This document shows positions 24,901 through 35,300 of a stretch of DNA of 64,000 bases, piece after piece. Position numbers and translations under genes: made by a program. The notes under the pieces were generated by a model, which was given only the letters and a program-made list of their open reading frames with translations, ran no database searches and had not been told where the DNA came from. Position 1 is the stretch's first letter. Every line of letters begins with the position of its first letter. This DNA is from Paenibacillus ferrarius (GTDB lineage: Bacteria; Bacillota; Bacilli; Paenibacillales; NBRC-103111), in contig NZ_MBTG01000018.1 in assembly GCF_002027705.1 (NCBI RefSeq), forward strand, positions 1 through 64,000, written 5' to 3'.

Positions 24901-27452
24901 TTGATCCGATAAATGCCTGCAGGCAGATAGACCGTGCCCCCTAGTGCCGCAGCGTTGGCAAGCGCTTGTTTAACAGCCGCGGTAGCATCTGTTATTCCCT
25001 TGCGATCTGCCAAATAGGGCGCTTTCGTTACATCGATCATATTCACAGAAGCTGGTTTTGGGCGCTCTGTACGATCCAAAGCAATACTGGTGGGCATCGT
25101 CTTCAGTTCATAGTTGTCTCCATGCTGACTGTTGATATCCGCAGCGTCGCTATGGTTGGTGATAGCGAGATTCCCTTGATAGCCGGAGTTGATGGCACTC
25201 ACTTTCGTAACATCCCGATTCAGCAACACGTGATGATCCGGTTTGGCAAATTGCACCTGTCCCAGTATGAGCGAACCGCTATCTGCAACAATTGCATACC
25301 CGCCCTCTGGACGATTCCAATTCTCTATGGTGCTATTTTCAAAAGATAGGACGCCTGTCCCCTCGTTGACGACCGCATTTTTCGGATTACCCCCGACAGT
25401 GACGGAATTAAACTGTACGATCGAATGAAACCCTTGCGTCGCGTAGATCGCAATTGGTGTTTCGCCAACGTTCGCCCTAAAGCTGCTGTTGGAAATTAGC
25501 AGGCCGTAATCATTCACGCCTTCAATTTTGAAAGCGACATTACAATCTTCGATTTGAATGTTGTACAGCTGCGCATTCGCTGTTTCCAGCGAACCTGTTC
25601 TCGTTGTGATTCTCATCCCGACTTTGTAGCCAGATAGGTGAATGTCAGATATGTATTCCCAATCTGATCTCCCCATGACGATGCCTTCTGCATTCGATGT
25701 CATATACGCAAATAAAGCAGCTTCGGCCGGCGATCCCGCAAGGGCGGATTGTGACCAATATTTCGGGGAAAAATGCACCCCTTCCAGACGTCCGATATCC
25801 GTTGTGTAATCGAGGAAAACACCTGTATGCAGGGCAGTCCCATACACATTCTTAATATAATGCAGCTCATTCCACACCGGACCGATTTTGATCCCGTTGT
25901 AGGAGTTTACCAGGGTCACATTTTGAACGGTTGCATTATCGCCCGTTAGCTGTTCAATCGTCCATGGATAAGGCGTAACCGCATTGCCCGCTTGTTCCGG
26001 GTACCAGATGGACAAGTTCGTAATGCCGCTTGACTGCTCCAGCTTCACAAAGCTGGCCTCCGTCTCATCCCCTTTCCCCGCATAGGCGTCCAGCACCGTC
26101 CCCTTAATTCCCGCGGATTGCTCAGGATTCGCCCAATCTCCTCTAAGCGTAACTCCCGTTGGAATGAGCAAATTCCCTGTGATCTTGTAATGACCGGACG
26201 GTGCGAATACGACACCGCCTCCATCGTTTCGGGCAGCTTCCAAAGCGTTCGTAAATGCTCTCGTATCATCCGTATCGTCATCGGCCTTGGCACCGAAATC
26301 GGTCACGTTATAATTAGCAATAACGACGCCATCCGTCGGATATTGCGTTTGTATGACCTTGGCATCGCTCTGTACGAGAATGCGCTTGCTCTTCGTAACC
26401 TTCACAGAGGCTACATACAGATCTGTATTATTCGCCGGCGCGCCTGCACCCGCGATGCCAATCCGAAAATCAGCACCATTGGCGCGGTTGGCAAATTTGG
26501 CGTCCGACAGCTTAAACGTCGTTGTCCTCCACTTGTTCGTATTCGTATACGTAAAGAGAGGCGCACTTTTGAAAGCGGCGGAGTCTGCATCATATTGGAG
26601 CGCAATACTGCCATTGCCTTGGTCAAAGTATTCGACAGTTACATAAACATCTTGGTCTTGATTATTGTAAAGGAAGCTGTCGTCGACATTCATGTAGAGA
26701 TATAAAGTTCCAGGGCTAGGCGCGCCTTTATTCGTTTGCCAATAGCCTTTCCCTTGTAACACACCCGTTTGCAGTCCTTGCGCATAATCGCCAGCTTTTG
26801 CCGTAATGCCGTTATTCAACGTCGTTGCACCAAGCGTAATGCTTACAGTGTCCGTTACCGCAACTTTAGGTTGCTTCATAACAGAAACGGAAGCAACTTT
26901 AAGATCCACATTGGTGCTCGCGGGGGCTCCTGCGCCTTCGATGCCTATGCGAAAATCAGCGTCATTCGTACGATTAGCGAATTTGGCGTCTGTCAATGTA
27001 AAGGTTTGTGTTTTCCATTGTTTCGTATCGGTGTACGTGAACAAAGGCGCGTCTTTAAAGGGAGCCGTTGTGGAATCGTATTGCAAGACCATCTTTCCAT
27101 TGCCCTCATCCCAATATTTCACAGTAACTTGCACGTCTTGATCCGAATTATCTTTCAAATAAGCATCATCCACATTGATGTAAAAATAGTTCGTCCCCGT
27201 AGTTTTGTTCGTCTGCCAATAGGTAGCTCCAGCTACCGTTCCCGTCTGCAGACCATTTGGATTGTCTCCTGCCCATGCATGGATCCCGTTTTCTACCGGA
27301 TTTCCACCTAATGTTACGCTGACTCCGTCCGCAGCTGCTGAAGCTTTGACCGGGTATAGTTGCATCGACACCGCAATCAGAAGAAAAACTAGCACTTTTG
27401 CAACAAAGGATCTCACAAGGTTAAACGTAAAGCGGTTATGCCTGCTTGTCAT
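21972..27452 (-). CDS. secreted giant protein with two beta-helix (pectate-lyase-3 type) modules
   Basis: About 1826 residues. Signal peptide with a long hydrophobic core ([13 protein letters not shown]) and AxA cleavage site; two tandem beta-sandwich repeats (about 42-200 and 203-355); two right-handed beta-helix modules (about 385-800 and 805-1190), each opening with a DFGA- or DVTKAPY-type segment and the [12 protein letters not shown] or [11 protein letters not shown] motif; a CBM9/DOMON-like domain (about 1313-1476); a Ca-independent beta domain like the hexosaminidase C-terminus; and two chitinase-type Fn3-like repeats ([20 protein letters not shown]). No sortase motif or SLH domain is seen. 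It probably degrades or binds an outside polysaccharide. AGGAGG lies 8 nt before the ATG at 27452. Confidence 0.8.
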   Translation of the reverse strand: MTSRHNRFTFNLVRSFVAKVLVFLLIAVSMQLYPVKASAAADGVSVTLGGNPVENGIHAWAGDNPNGLQTGTVAGATYWQTNKTTGTNYFYINVDDAYLKDNSDQDVQVTVKYWDEGNGKMVLQYDSTTAPFKDAPLFTYTDTKQWKTQTFTLTDAKFANRTNDADFRIGIEGAGAPASTNVDLKVASVSVMKQPKVAVTDTVSITLGATTLNNGITAKAGDYAQGLQTGVLQGKGYWQTNKGAPSPGTLYLYMNVDDSFLYNNQDQDVYVTVEYFDQGNGSIALQYDADSAAFKSAPLFTYTNTNKWRTTTFKLSDAKFANRANGADFRIGIAGAGAPANNTDLYVASVKVTKSKRILVQSDAKVIQTQYPTDGVVIANYNVTDFGAKADDDTDDTRAFTNALEAARNDGGGVVFAPSGHYKITGNLLIPTGVTLRGDWANPEQSAGIKGTVLDAYAGKGDETEASFVKLEQSSGITNLSIWYPEQAGNAVTPYPWTIEQLTGDNATVQNVTLVNSYNGIKIGPVWNELHYIKNVYGTALHTGVFLDYTTDIGRLEGVHFSPKYWSQSALAGSPAEAALFAYMTSNAEGIVMGRSDWEYISDIHLSGYKVGMRITTRTGSLETANAQLYNIQIEDCNVAFKIEGVNDYGLLISNSSFRANVGETPIAIYATQGFHSIVQFNSVTVGGNPKNAVVNEGTGVLSFENSTIENWNRPEGGYAIVADSGSLILGQVQFAKPDHHVLLNRDVTKVSAINSGYQGNLAITNHSDAADINSQHGDNYELKTMPTSIALDRTERPKPASVNMIDVTKAPYLADRKGITDATAAVKQALANAAALGGTVYLPAGIYRINEPITIPSGVELRGSWDVPHHTIGGGSVIFTNYGENAPNAAPFISLEQNAGVNGLSVYYDRQVYNQIKPYAWTIQGKGHNVYVLNTTLVNAYQGIDFGTYDTSGHYIDYVAGSPLKEGIYIGGGSNGGMMRNVQFNPHYYARSTYPNGVPSGGQDAVWSYQKENLDAFHIGHASNETIFNTFVFGSKYGIHFVAENGQGPEATIVGHGTDGSKKGVYMEGAGNGGLTFINTELVSISTSDKVYITLDEGFNSEATFFNTSMWGSTTRSADIKAGKLHLQQANFTVVGERGINALGGEVTLYDSYFQQSGTTHIYAAPDIVQIVEAANIFKGDLQLENYAPGKVSGTDIKPISLQVSRTSYDPLHPEQLASILTLTNLAIPQDIQGKIEVDQPSDYASHFVPLRFNGVAPGGSISIKVPLIVSDTVTFKVTLATGQIYFIRGQVGVSIAVHEGNGNEGEVPAIHLNRADQYHSTGGKWNGPDDLSAEAKMNWTDETLNLFVQVHDDIHYQTWSNGDIWQGDSIQVGLDLSRKNGASSQNVNELGFALNNDGTVKQWRWKAPNGANTGAFNAQAIITRENGITTYKLKIPLAQLHDPSYPFQVGDPIGLALLINENDGNGRSAFMEYNQGIGTSKNTVLYGDLYLLQGEYSLIVEKAAEQAVEDANEHPDAAHLDAALSFISYLPDGDVKNRLMSLLSQRPADPTFTADITVPTDTNVTVTIHYSDDTTLKEYKLGADGTWITYTEPVVFSENATVYARGANGRGGVSNVTSYQVSNIDKVIHANKAKPGTIVLSDDNGFDTGLQGGSYKVTMNMWYGENGRTYKLYENGVLIDTKILTDNSPNAQTAVTAISGKKNGTYRYYAELTNTFGTTTSATHVVNVTKAAPDKPVLSNDNWDQDGNFKVSMNMWWGTNGTTYRLYENGVLIYTQELTDQTPSAQSAVTVAANKAIGTYAYRAELVNNAGATSSDTMVVKVTK

Positions 27453-27580
27453 TTGCATTTCCTCCTATTTGATCTTAATAAGCCAGTAAATGTACAAACG
27501 CATAATGATCTTTCTTCATAACCTCCGCTCATTGGTTTTCATGGCTATTTAGCTATGTAACTAACATTCTAGACGATTAT

Positions 27581-27594
27581 TGAAAACGCTAACA
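27581..27594 (+). promoter_or_regulatory. cre site (CcpA operator)
   Basis: TGAAAACGCTAACA fits the catabolite-responsive element consensus TGWAARCGNWWNCA at every position. It lies about 130 bp upstream of the giant beta-helix protein gene, so glucose repression through CcpA is likely. Confidence 0.7.
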
Positions 27595-27696
27595 TAAGTG
27601 AATATTAAACAATCGAGGCTAAAATTGGCCAATCGGGTAGGAGGCTATGAATCCCTATCAAAACAGGAGATAGAAGAGAATCTGGAATAAAAAAAA

Positions 27697-27724
27697 GCCT
27701 CTGCTATTAGTAAGCAGAAAGCTG
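27697..27724 (-). terminator. orphan terminator-like hairpin in a 490-bp gap
   Basis: On the minus strand AGCTTTCTGC pairs with GCAGAGGCT and is followed by eight T residues. No minus-strand gene ends here; the region 27610-27790 reads like remains of a lost small gene (a ribosome-site-like AGGAGG before an ATG that meets a stop after 8 codons). Apart from this and the cre site, I see nothing else in 27459-27947. Confidence 0.45.
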
Positions 27725-27947
27725 CGTTATCCAACAGCAACAGCGAGAAGAAGAGGAGCGGTTGGAGGATTTTTTTAGTTCAAAGCTTGGCGTGTGATAC
27801 ACTTCATTAATATTATTGGAATGCATTGTCTCCATCCCTTCCTTAGTTCCCAGTTTCCCACCAATTTACAACGTATGAAATTGGTAACTTTTTGTATATT
27901 TGTGCGTCAATACTAATGTACTATCCCATTGAAAAGAGGAGTTTCAT

Positions 27948-28322
27948 TTGAAGAAGTATTTATTTATAGCTTTAACAATCATGGTACTAGGCTTAATCTT
28001 CCTAATAACTACAACAAATAAAAATCCACTTCATATTTACCTCTTACCAGAAAACTTTGTTGGAGAAGTAGAAGTTACTTTTGACCAATTAGATTACCCA
28101 CCACTTACTAAAGAAAGAAATACATTTATTTATCACATACCTAAGTCAGGTAAGTTGAAAACCTCAAATACCATGGAAAGTGGACCTGTTGAGGTATACT
28201 ATGTTGACAATCAGGGTCAGCGTAAGAAAGTAAGCCATGAACATTTTTCTGGGGTGTCTTCGCATGGTGGAGGTGAAGATAATCAAACAGTTGCAACATT
28301 CTTTATTGGTACAAAAGAATAA
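27948..28322 (+). CDS. DUF6843-like membrane-anchored protein
   Basis: A 124-residue protein with a TTG start 6 nt after GAGGAG. One N-terminal hydrophobic helix (KKYLFIALTIMVLGLIFLI) anchors an extracytoplasmic domain beginning HIYLLPENFVGEVEV, which I associate with the DUF6843 family; the domain ends in a conserved-looking glycine-rich stretch. Function unknown. It is the first gene of the second patch of cassette-type repeats, pointing toward R9. Confidence 0.6.
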   Translation: MKKYLFIALTIMVLGLIFLITTTNKNPLHIYLLPENFVGEVEVTFDQLDYPPLTKERNTFIYHIPKSGKLKTSNTMESGPVEVYYVDNQGQRKKVSHEHFSGVSSHGGGEDNQTVATFFIGTKE

Positions 28323-28390
28323 TACGAAATTTTTGTGAAACAACAATAATGTTGCTAGGAACATTGGATGATAATTAATAATTTGAGAAC

Positions 28391-28423
28391 CATCATTCCG
28401 TTAGCCTGCCCGTTACTTTAATC
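28391..28423 (+). repeat. cassette-type repeat R9 (fused boxes)
   Basis: CATCATTCCGTTAG (right-box-like) is joined directly to CCTGCCCGTTACTTTAATC (left box). The order is the reverse of collapsed copy R7, as would be left if two repeats had been spliced at their boxes. It lies between convergent genes, on the 3' side of the nitroreductase gene. Confidence 0.6.
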
Positions 28424-28503
28424 TCAACCTAGAGTGGTATAGACTGATCGAACTTAACCTCTAGAAACCTTATGCCTATGGATGACTGCTCCTAGCAGTA
28501 TTG

Positions 28504-29535
28504 TCATAGATGTGAGATATTCAGCAATAGGGGAGCAGCCGGAGCGGATTCCGAGGATTGAGCATCTCCTCCGAGCTCCAACACCGCTACGATCCGCTCC
28601 TGCGGCCGAATCCCAAACGGCTTGCACCATTCCCGGTCATAAACCCATTCCGGAACCGTGCGCCGCACATGCCAAGACTTGGATTTGGCCAACAATTGAA
28701 AGTTTTGGATCAAACAGCATACCGCCGCGTAATCCTCCTCTTGCTTGTGGGGATCCGCTTCTTCCTTCGCCACAATCAGGAGAGATGCCGGCGACGCATC
28801 CCCATACGAAACTCGGAGCTTGCCGGCCGCTTCGCCGCCCGTTACATAGATAAAGCGCCAAGGTTCCCTTAGTCCATCGTTCGGCGCCCAGACGGCGTCA
28901 TTCAGCAATTCGAGAATGGCTTGCGCGGGAATTCGGACGTTATCCAACTGCGGCCTATCTGGCTCTCCGCCTCCACCGATTGTGGTCCATTTCTGCTTCG
29001 CCGGCGTTCTTCTCCGAGATCTCGGCGCTTTATCGAAATATCCCACATGTAAAATCCCTGCTAGCCTTTCACCTTCCCGCAAACCGATTTCCGCAAGAAA
29101 CGACTCGCTTTGAAGCATTGGGTCCGTGTCCCACAGCATGCCCAACCCGCGCTCCCAGCCCAGTAGTTGAAAATTTTGCATGACACTACAAACTGCTGCG
29201 TAATTTTCGTCACTCTGCCGCCGATTGGCGGCGGATTCTGCAATGAAGATCAGGTGAGCGGGAATATCCGTTATTCGTTTTATGAGAAATTCGATCATTT
29301 TGGCAGGAATGAGCTTACCGAATTTGCTTTCCTTCATCTTAGCTATCATACTCTCAACCAGCCTTTGACGCGACTCCGCCGTGCCGGCGTAAATACAACG
29401 CCAGCGCGGCGTACCCTCGGCCTCGTACAGGCTTGCCGCTCCGTTCAACAAGTATACGAGCAGTTCCGGCGCTACCGGTGTTGCGTTGAATCTCCGGATG
29501 GTTCTACGTTCTCTAATCGTTCGGGAAAAATTCAA
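28504..29535 (-). CDS. tandem-domain nitroreductase family protein
   Basis: A 343-residue protein made of two nitroreductase-like halves. The first opens with the FMN-binding Arg cluster (TIRERRTIRRFNATPV); the second (about 200-330) repeats the pattern (LELLNDAVWAPNDGLREPWRFIY, then EEDYAAVCCLIQNFQLLAKS), matching EENYAAVCSVMQNFQLLGWE-like sequence in the first half. Fused double-domain forms act as NAD(P)H-flavin reductases on quinones or nitro compounds. TTG start with AAGGAGG 7 nt upstream. It lies 60 bp after the MarR gene, probably its target. Confidence 0.8.
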   Translation of the reverse strand: MNFSRTIRERRTIRRFNATPVAPELLVYLLNGAASLYEAEGTPRWRCIYAGTAESRQRLVESMIAKMKESKFGKLIPAKMIEFLIKRITDIPAHLIFIAESAANRRQSDENYAAVCSVMQNFQLLGWERGLGMLWDTDPMLQSESFLAEIGLREGERLAGILHVGYFDKAPRSRRRTPAKQKWTTIGGGGEPDRPQLDNVRIPAQAILELLNDAVWAPNDGLREPWRFIYVTGGEAAGKLRVSYGDASPASLLIVAKEEADPHKQEEDYAAVCCLIQNFQLLAKSKSWHVRRTVPEWVYDREWCKPFGIRPQERIVAVLELGGDAQSSESAPAAPLLLNISHL

Positions 29536-29595
29536 CCTAATCCCTCCTTGCTAATATAGTTTACTGGTAAACAAAAATAACAAAAAAAATTTAGC

Positions 29596-30090
29596 TTATC
29601 TCTCGCCAACATACCGGTTCATACCTTGAAAAAACTTCAAAATCGTCTGATGCTCACTATCGGAGTAACTGTCCAAAAACCGGAAAAAGCTCATCTCCTC
29701 CGCTTCATGCAAAGTCCGATGCATTTCGAACAACTTCTTCCCTAGGGACGTTAGCCGAAAATACACCTCTTTGCGGTTATCGTTGAGCTGGGTCCGATTA
29801 ATGAGGTCAAGTGCAAGCAGCTTCTTGTTGATCTTTGTAATACTCGCCTTCGACAAATTTAATTTATCCACAATCGCGGAATGATTAATCGGTTCGTGAT
29901 TGCCGATGCAATCCAGGACATGGATGGTCGATAAACTTCCTAGGACGCCTTTCAGCTCATGAAGCTGCACAAACTCTTTGATTTCTTTAAGTTCCAGCTC
30001 TAGCCGCTGTTCTTGCAAATGGAAAAAATGAAGCAATTGATTATAAATTAGCGCCTTGATACTTTCAGGATAATCCATGTTCCGGTTCAC
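29596..30090 (-). CDS. MarR family transcriptional regulator
   Basis: A 164-residue winged-helix regulator. Dimer helices at both ends; DNA-binding core NHSAIVDKLNLSKASITKIN with the wing DNRKEVYFRLTSLGKKL. Start is a GTG at 30090 or the ATG at 30078; both lie near GGAG. It precedes the tandem nitroreductase gene and likely represses it until a quinone-like or phenolic effector binds. Confidence 0.85.
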   Translation of the reverse strand: MNRNMDYPESIKALIYNQLLHFFHLQEQRLELELKEIKEFVQLHELKGVLGSLSTIHVLDCIGNHEPINHSAIVDKLNLSKASITKINKKLLALDLINRTQLNDNRKEVYFRLTSLGKKLFEMHRTLHEAEEMSFFRFLDSYSDSEHQTILKFFQGMNRYVGER

Positions 30091-30230
30091 ACTCCATATT
30101 GTTTACATTGAAACTAAAATATCACAGTTTGCAGGTTTCAGCAAGTGCCGCATTCCAGCACAAATATCCTTACCTTCCTGGATATTTTCTAATCTATTAT
30201 CACAGAACTTATTACATAACCTTAATTCAT

Positions 30231-30830
30231 TTAATCAGTAATTTTTTTAAGCTCAAAAATAGTTGCCTCTGATAACAAGATAAGCCTGTTGTTATTAACA
30301 AGAAAAAAACTTACACTTACAGGTATGCTTTGTTTTGTAGAAGGGTCACTTATATCTATTGCTTTTACTACATCACTTATATTTAAGTCTGGGATATCTA
30401 TTTTATATAATCTATAAAAAGAGAGGGAGTTATCGCATGCCGCTGTAATCTCATATAATGGATTTTTTAGTTCATATTGATATTTCTTATAGTTTTTTAG
30501 TCCTTTTGATGAAAAAAAGTCTTTTTTGATTATAATTTCATCTCCAATAAATTTTTGCCCTGTTGGATATTCAGAAGCATCATTGTATGAGTTTGCAAAT
30601 CCTAAAAGCTTCTCAACTTTCCAAGTTCCATAGAAATATTTTTCAGTTTCACTATCCAAATTTATACGTTCTACAGTACAATATTCGGATGTGTATTTTT
30701 GGATAATAGACTCATCCGTTTCAGGTTTAGGCTTACTAGAAGTATTTGGATTTGATGTCATTTCAACATTTCCACAAGCCGATGCTAGCATCAACATTAT
30801 CATAATACAAACCAATAATACTTTTTTCAT
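30231..30830 (-). CDS. putative lipoprotein, unknown
   Basis: A 199-residue, AT-rich gene. Signal peptide KKVLLVCIMIMLMLASAC with lipobox Cys at residue 19, then a short Ser/Asn/Pro/Lys linker and a globular domain (EKYFYGTWKVEKLLGF) recalling small calycin-like lipoproteins. GGGAGTG precedes the ATG. It lies between MarR and repeat R10. Function unknown. Confidence 0.65.
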   Translation of the reverse strand: MKKVLLVCIMIMLMLASACGNVEMTSNPNTSSKPKPETDESIIQKYTSEYCTVERINLDSETEKYFYGTWKVEKLLGFANSYNDASEYPTGQKFIGDEIIIKKDFFSSKGLKNYKKYQYELKNPLYEITAACDNSLSFYRLYKIDIPDLNISDVVKAIDISDPSTKQSIPVSVSFFLVNNNRLILLSEATIFELKKITD

Positions 30831-31002
30831 ATTTCACACTCCCACTATAAAGTTATGTTTTCGCCTGTTTACTTCCATCTATTTCATTAATACATTCATC
30901 AGCCTTTTTCCTTATTACATCGAGCATTTGTTGTCACCTCGAGTGATATTAGCTAAAACTATACTAATTTATTTCACCATAAATCGGAAAACATTCCCCA
31001 AG

Positions 31003-31060
31003 CAAAACTGCCCGTTACTTAAGAAAAGGCAACCAATCCACCTGGGCTGGTTACCTTTTA
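31003..31060 (+). repeat. cassette-type repeat R10 (left box plus hairpin)
   Basis: Left box AACTGCCCGTTACTTAAG, then a hairpin AAAAGGCAACCA / TGGTTACCTTTT with one mismatch. Inner and right boxes are not recognisable. On the minus strand the hairpin ends CCTTTTCTT and may also terminate the dienelactone hydrolase transcript that ends at 31088. Confidence 0.6.
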
Positions 31061-31087
31061 CAAGTTGTTGAAAGCCTAAGCAAACAC

Positions 31088-31672
31088 TCAGTCATCCAAA
31101 TGCCGGAGGAATTCAAGCACACGTTGCAACAGCAACGCCGTCGCGTCAGCGTCATACGACGGCAAACTGCTGTCTGCGAAGTAGTGTTGATCGCCTGGGT
31201 ACAGATAGAGATCGGCATGATTGGCCGACGCCACGAGCTCACGTGCGGCCTCAATGTCGCCCTCGTCAACGAAATAGGGATCTGCGTCCATCCCGTGAAT
31301 CTGCACCGGCAGATCCGCTGGCCAGGGAGATCCGAACATCGAGGTCGGAACGCAGGAGTGAAAGAACAACGCGCCACGGGCGCCTTCACGGGTCTGGGCG
31401 AGCTTCTGTGCCGCTACTACTACACCGAGCGAAAACCCCGCATAGACAAGCTCACGCTGAAGCTCACTAGCCACACGTGTACCGCGCTCCATTATCTCTT
31501 CGAACCCAATCTCCTTGACATAGGCTATGCCGTCCTCGATAGTGGTAAACAAGTGACCGTCGAAAAGGTCAGGAACGTGTACAATGTGCCCCTCCCCTCT
31601 AAGCTCGTCGGCGAAGGTAAAAATGCCCTTTGTCAGTCCGAGTGCGTGGTGAAATAAAAGAACCTCTGCCAT
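31088..31672 (-). CDS. dienelactone hydrolase family protein
   Basis: A 194-residue alpha/beta hydrolase of the DLH family. The nucleophile motif is GFSLG with S81 where classical dienelactone hydrolase has Cys; the Asp is in HGMDADPYF (D129 or D131) and the His is H163 in GDQHYFAD. GGGAGG lies upstream of the ATG at 31672. The gene is clearly richer in G and C than the lipoprotein gene next to it. The natural ester substrate cannot be told. Confidence 0.82.
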   Translation of the reverse strand: MAEVLLFHHALGLTKGIFTFADELRGEGHIVHVPDLFDGHLFTTIEDGIAYVKEIGFEEIMERGTRVASELQRELVYAGFSLGVVVAAQKLAQTREGARGALFFHSCVPTSMFGSPWPADLPVQIHGMDADPYFVDEGDIEAARELVASANHADLYLYPGDQHYFADSSLPSYDADATALLLQRVLEFLRHLDD

Positions 31673-31753
31673 TTTCTCTTTTCCTCCCATGTGCAGCATT
31701 ATGAAAATTGCGCCTCTTACTCATCATAGATTAGAGTTCACCGCTAGCCCAAT

Positions 31754-32188
31754 TCAGAGTCTCAATCTCACCATGAATAATAAATATAATATAACAGGTA
31801 ATCCTGCAGCAGATAGTAATGTGATTACGGTACATACTTTTTTCTCATCTCGCATTGCAAACGCTAAAAACTTATACCCTAAAATACCAATCCATCCACC
31901 CAAACAATTTAAAATTATGTCATCAATGTCTGATGTCCCGATGCCTAAAAGCCCCTGAATGATTTCAACAAATAAACTCACAAAGAATATAAACAACAGA
32001 TTGATTATTACTCTTTTGTCCTTTTTGAATAGTGATAAATAAGTACCAAGAGGAATGAAAATAACTATATTACCAACCACATTGCTAAAAGCGAATTTTT
32101 TTAGAGTCGCAGAACCGCCAAATATATACTCTTTTATACTATAAAAAGGAATAAGATTGATTGACCTATGTAAAGTCCATTTTTCATT
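31754..32188 (-). pseudogene. VanZ-like membrane protein, 5'-truncated
   Basis: The frame is open from 32188 and reads SINLIPFYSIKEYIFGG, NVVGNIVIFIPLGTYL and IIQGLLGIGTSDIDDI, the conserved core of VanZ-like proteins with three or more helices. The first membrane helix and any start codon before the conserved core are missing: a TGA stands at 32189-32191 and no ATG, GTG or TTG follows until GTG at 32080, inside the core. It is therefore probably inactive. Confidence 0.7.
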
Positions 32189-32316
32189 TCATCCCTGCTT
32201 ATTCTCTGACGTTCCGTCTATAGATGAAGTTCACGGCTATACACTCTTCTTCGAGAAATGTGATTAGTTTACCTTCTTTACTTCCATGAGGTCGTGTGCT
32301 GATTCCAAGAAATAAA

Positions 32317-32353
32317 AAGAGCCGAATGGATCGTTCTCATCCACTCAGCTCTT
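32317..32353 (-). terminator. terminator of the 1698-residue protein gene
   Basis: AAGAGC...ATCCA pairs with GGAT...GCTCTT on the minus strand with two mismatches, then TTTTTATTT follows. Confidence 0.8.
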
Positions 32354-32394
32354 AGGGTTATTTTACCACTTCCATTCATAAACACGCCGCGATT

Positions 32395-35300
32395 TCAATA
32401 AATGCCAGGAACCCTTCCCGGTATTTGTGTAATTGTTGATTGGGCATTTGGTGTTTGTGAAGATGCCGGACTGACGGAATGCCGTTCGAACTTGACTGCA
32501 TCAGCCCTCGTATAGATCATATCGGCAGGAAGGGTTGGCGGATCTACGGTGGTCGGAGTCTCCCTGGTTAAACGAACATACTCGCTGCCGTCTCCTGTAA
32601 AGTCGAATGTTCCCAGATTAACCCAACCCGACGAGCCGACTGTCGCATCGATATATGTGGTCTCGGTAACCGACTGATGCTTCACTTCCACTTTGACATG
32701 ATTATCGTTTGCCGTTGTGTGGACGAGTTTGTAGATGGAGACCGTATATCTTCCCTCAGGAAATTGAGCCTTCCACGTCGCTGATGATCCTTGAACGGTA
32801 GAGTAACGGGACTTAACACCGATTTTGTAGCCGGCTAAATTGCTTTGGCTCCAAGACCCTTCCGTAGTGTATAACCCAGTCGTATTCGTGCTGTCGACAA
32901 TAACTGTCAGGTCCTTGATCGGTATAGCCAAAGACGGTGTTGTTAAGGTCACTCCATCCAACGTTACAGTGGCCCACACCGTGATATGATCTGTGGCTCC
33001 ATCAAGGCTTTGAAGGGTCAACAAACCGCTGCTGTCCACTGCAGCCAGATCGGTTCTATCAACAAAATACTGCACATTCGCATGTGCCAGATCACCGATC
33101 AGACCGTTATCCAAATAACCGGTTACACTCAGTTGAGCGGCTCGAGTCATCTGCAGTTCGTCCTGATTCGACAGGATGGCCACCGATTCCAGCAGCGGCA
33201 TCCGATTCGGATCCACCCACATCATCGCATCGGCAACTACCCGTGACTTATTGGCCTTGTTGGTCAATTCAACGTATCCACTATCGCCTGCTGCAAAAGG
33301 GTAAGCTCCCAGGAACACCCACGCCCCATTAGCCATTGACTCGTCAACGGTAACCGTCTGTGAACCACCGCTGTAATAAACGGTAAAAGCGGCATTGGTT
33401 GCCCAATTTTCACTCGTGGCGGTTATCTGCGGAAGCTTGTAATACACGCTATAAGTGACACTTTCCGGCAGTTCGGGCCGCCAGACAATCTTGCTCGTCG
33501 CTGTACCTGAAGTTGATTTGGCATACACATAGTTATCGTAGTAATAGTCATTAGCCGTTGTGTCCCGTATCCAGACACCTTCTGTCTCCGCCTCCGTATT
33601 ATCCACAATAATGGAGGACCCTACCTGCCAATCCGGTTGGACCGGCGTCGCCGTTACATGATCAGGCAGATATAGCGTTCGCTTGCGGGTCTGTTTCCCG
33701 TCCGATTCCACATAATAAGTGAAGGTTTGGGATAAATCGTTTACCCGTATCGACCATTCCATCGGATAGATCGTATCTGGAACGGTTGTGTATGTGGTCC
33801 CGCCGTCCAATGAATAATGGATCGTCGCTGGCTTCGTCGTTTTGGCCTCTACGTAAGCATCGTAGGACGTTTCGTCGGGCTTGACGATTAGCATGCCTTT
33901 AACAGCATCTATTGGACTGTGAACATCGAAAAAATAGCTTGCATTCGATGTATCAGCCGTTCTAACCTGATGCAGCGGCACATCAATGTTAAGACCATCC
34001 ACAATGATTGCTGTCATTCCCTTGCTTGAAACTGTGGCCTGAATGATTCCGCCACTCATTACCGCCTGCACTGGTGTGCCATTATCCCGGATGATGGTTA
34101 CGTTATAATTATGTGCTGGGTCGAACCCAATGAGCTGTGCATTCAATTTAATTGGAGTCTGTACTTCAGCAGTCGATTCGTTGCTTAATCCAATGTAGAA
34201 CTTTTTTCCACTTTCACCCGTTATCCAGTTCAATTGAGGATTATTGGTCTGGATAATCCCTTTGGGCATCCAGAGCCAAACGTTCGAATTGCCGTAGAAT
34301 TGACCTGGCTTATTCCCATAGAGATGATATTTGAACCATAGAAAATTAGTTTCGAATACAGAAGGGAATGTGATGTTTCCATTGGATTTCAGCGATTGTT
34401 CGCTGATTAGATAATCCATCGTTTGCCCGAGCTGCGCTGGCATGTGGTGATAATAGATGGATGTGGCCCCGCTGGGACCTTCCAAAGCAAAATTCGGTTC
34501 CAGCTGACTAACGGCGAAGCCCTTATAGTAATAACCCGGATAACTGGAATAACGTCCGATAACCGCATTATGAGCGATATCCTGCAGCAGTTTGTCGCCT
34601 GTATAGAGCGACAATCTCAGCATGAATGGAGCTTCCTGCGCATTCATCCGATAATAGCTGGTTGTACTTCCCGCTTCGAACGTCAACCCGTTGGGTGAAA
34701 CAAGCCAACTGTCCGCTTGTACGCCCCCAGCTACATCTTCTGGCAGCTTGCTCCTAGGATAATTGTATTTACCGCTTGCCGGCCAATGGAATGACTCCGC
34801 GTAATTATACGTCTCCGGCTGCGGAATCGTAACGGTGCCTCCGGGAACCGGACGAGCAACGAACATGGTAGCATACTGTTTGGCTTCCTTGTAAGCGGCA
34901 TTCAAGTATTTGGGGTCCTTCGTTTCCTCGTAGAGCTCCAAGATCTCCATCCACAGTTTGCCGTAATAATAAATAAACTCATTTTTACTTACATTTACAG
35001 TTTCAGGAGTATCGATATTTTGAATGATATAACTGTCGGCTGCATCCTTGGCAGCCTGTAAATACTGCGCATCCCCGGTCATACGATACATCATCAGGGG
35101 CTGAATGACAGGTCCGCGATCTTTCTGATCCGGATTGCGCACAAGGTACTCTTGCTGTCCCAGCGCCCCAATTCCAGGCGATGTGCCCATCATCTGATTG
35201 ACAGCGGCTACGCTTGAAACATCGAACGGCAAAGTTGCCATTTTCCATAACGACGGCACGCCATATACGGGCTTCTGTGTCGGTGACCACCCGATCCCAT

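Noticed and set aside
681-31060. Calling the array a genuine class of chromosomal integron.
   Set aside because: No integrase gene, no attI and no fit to the RYYYAAC/GTTRRRY core were found; only the layout is similar.
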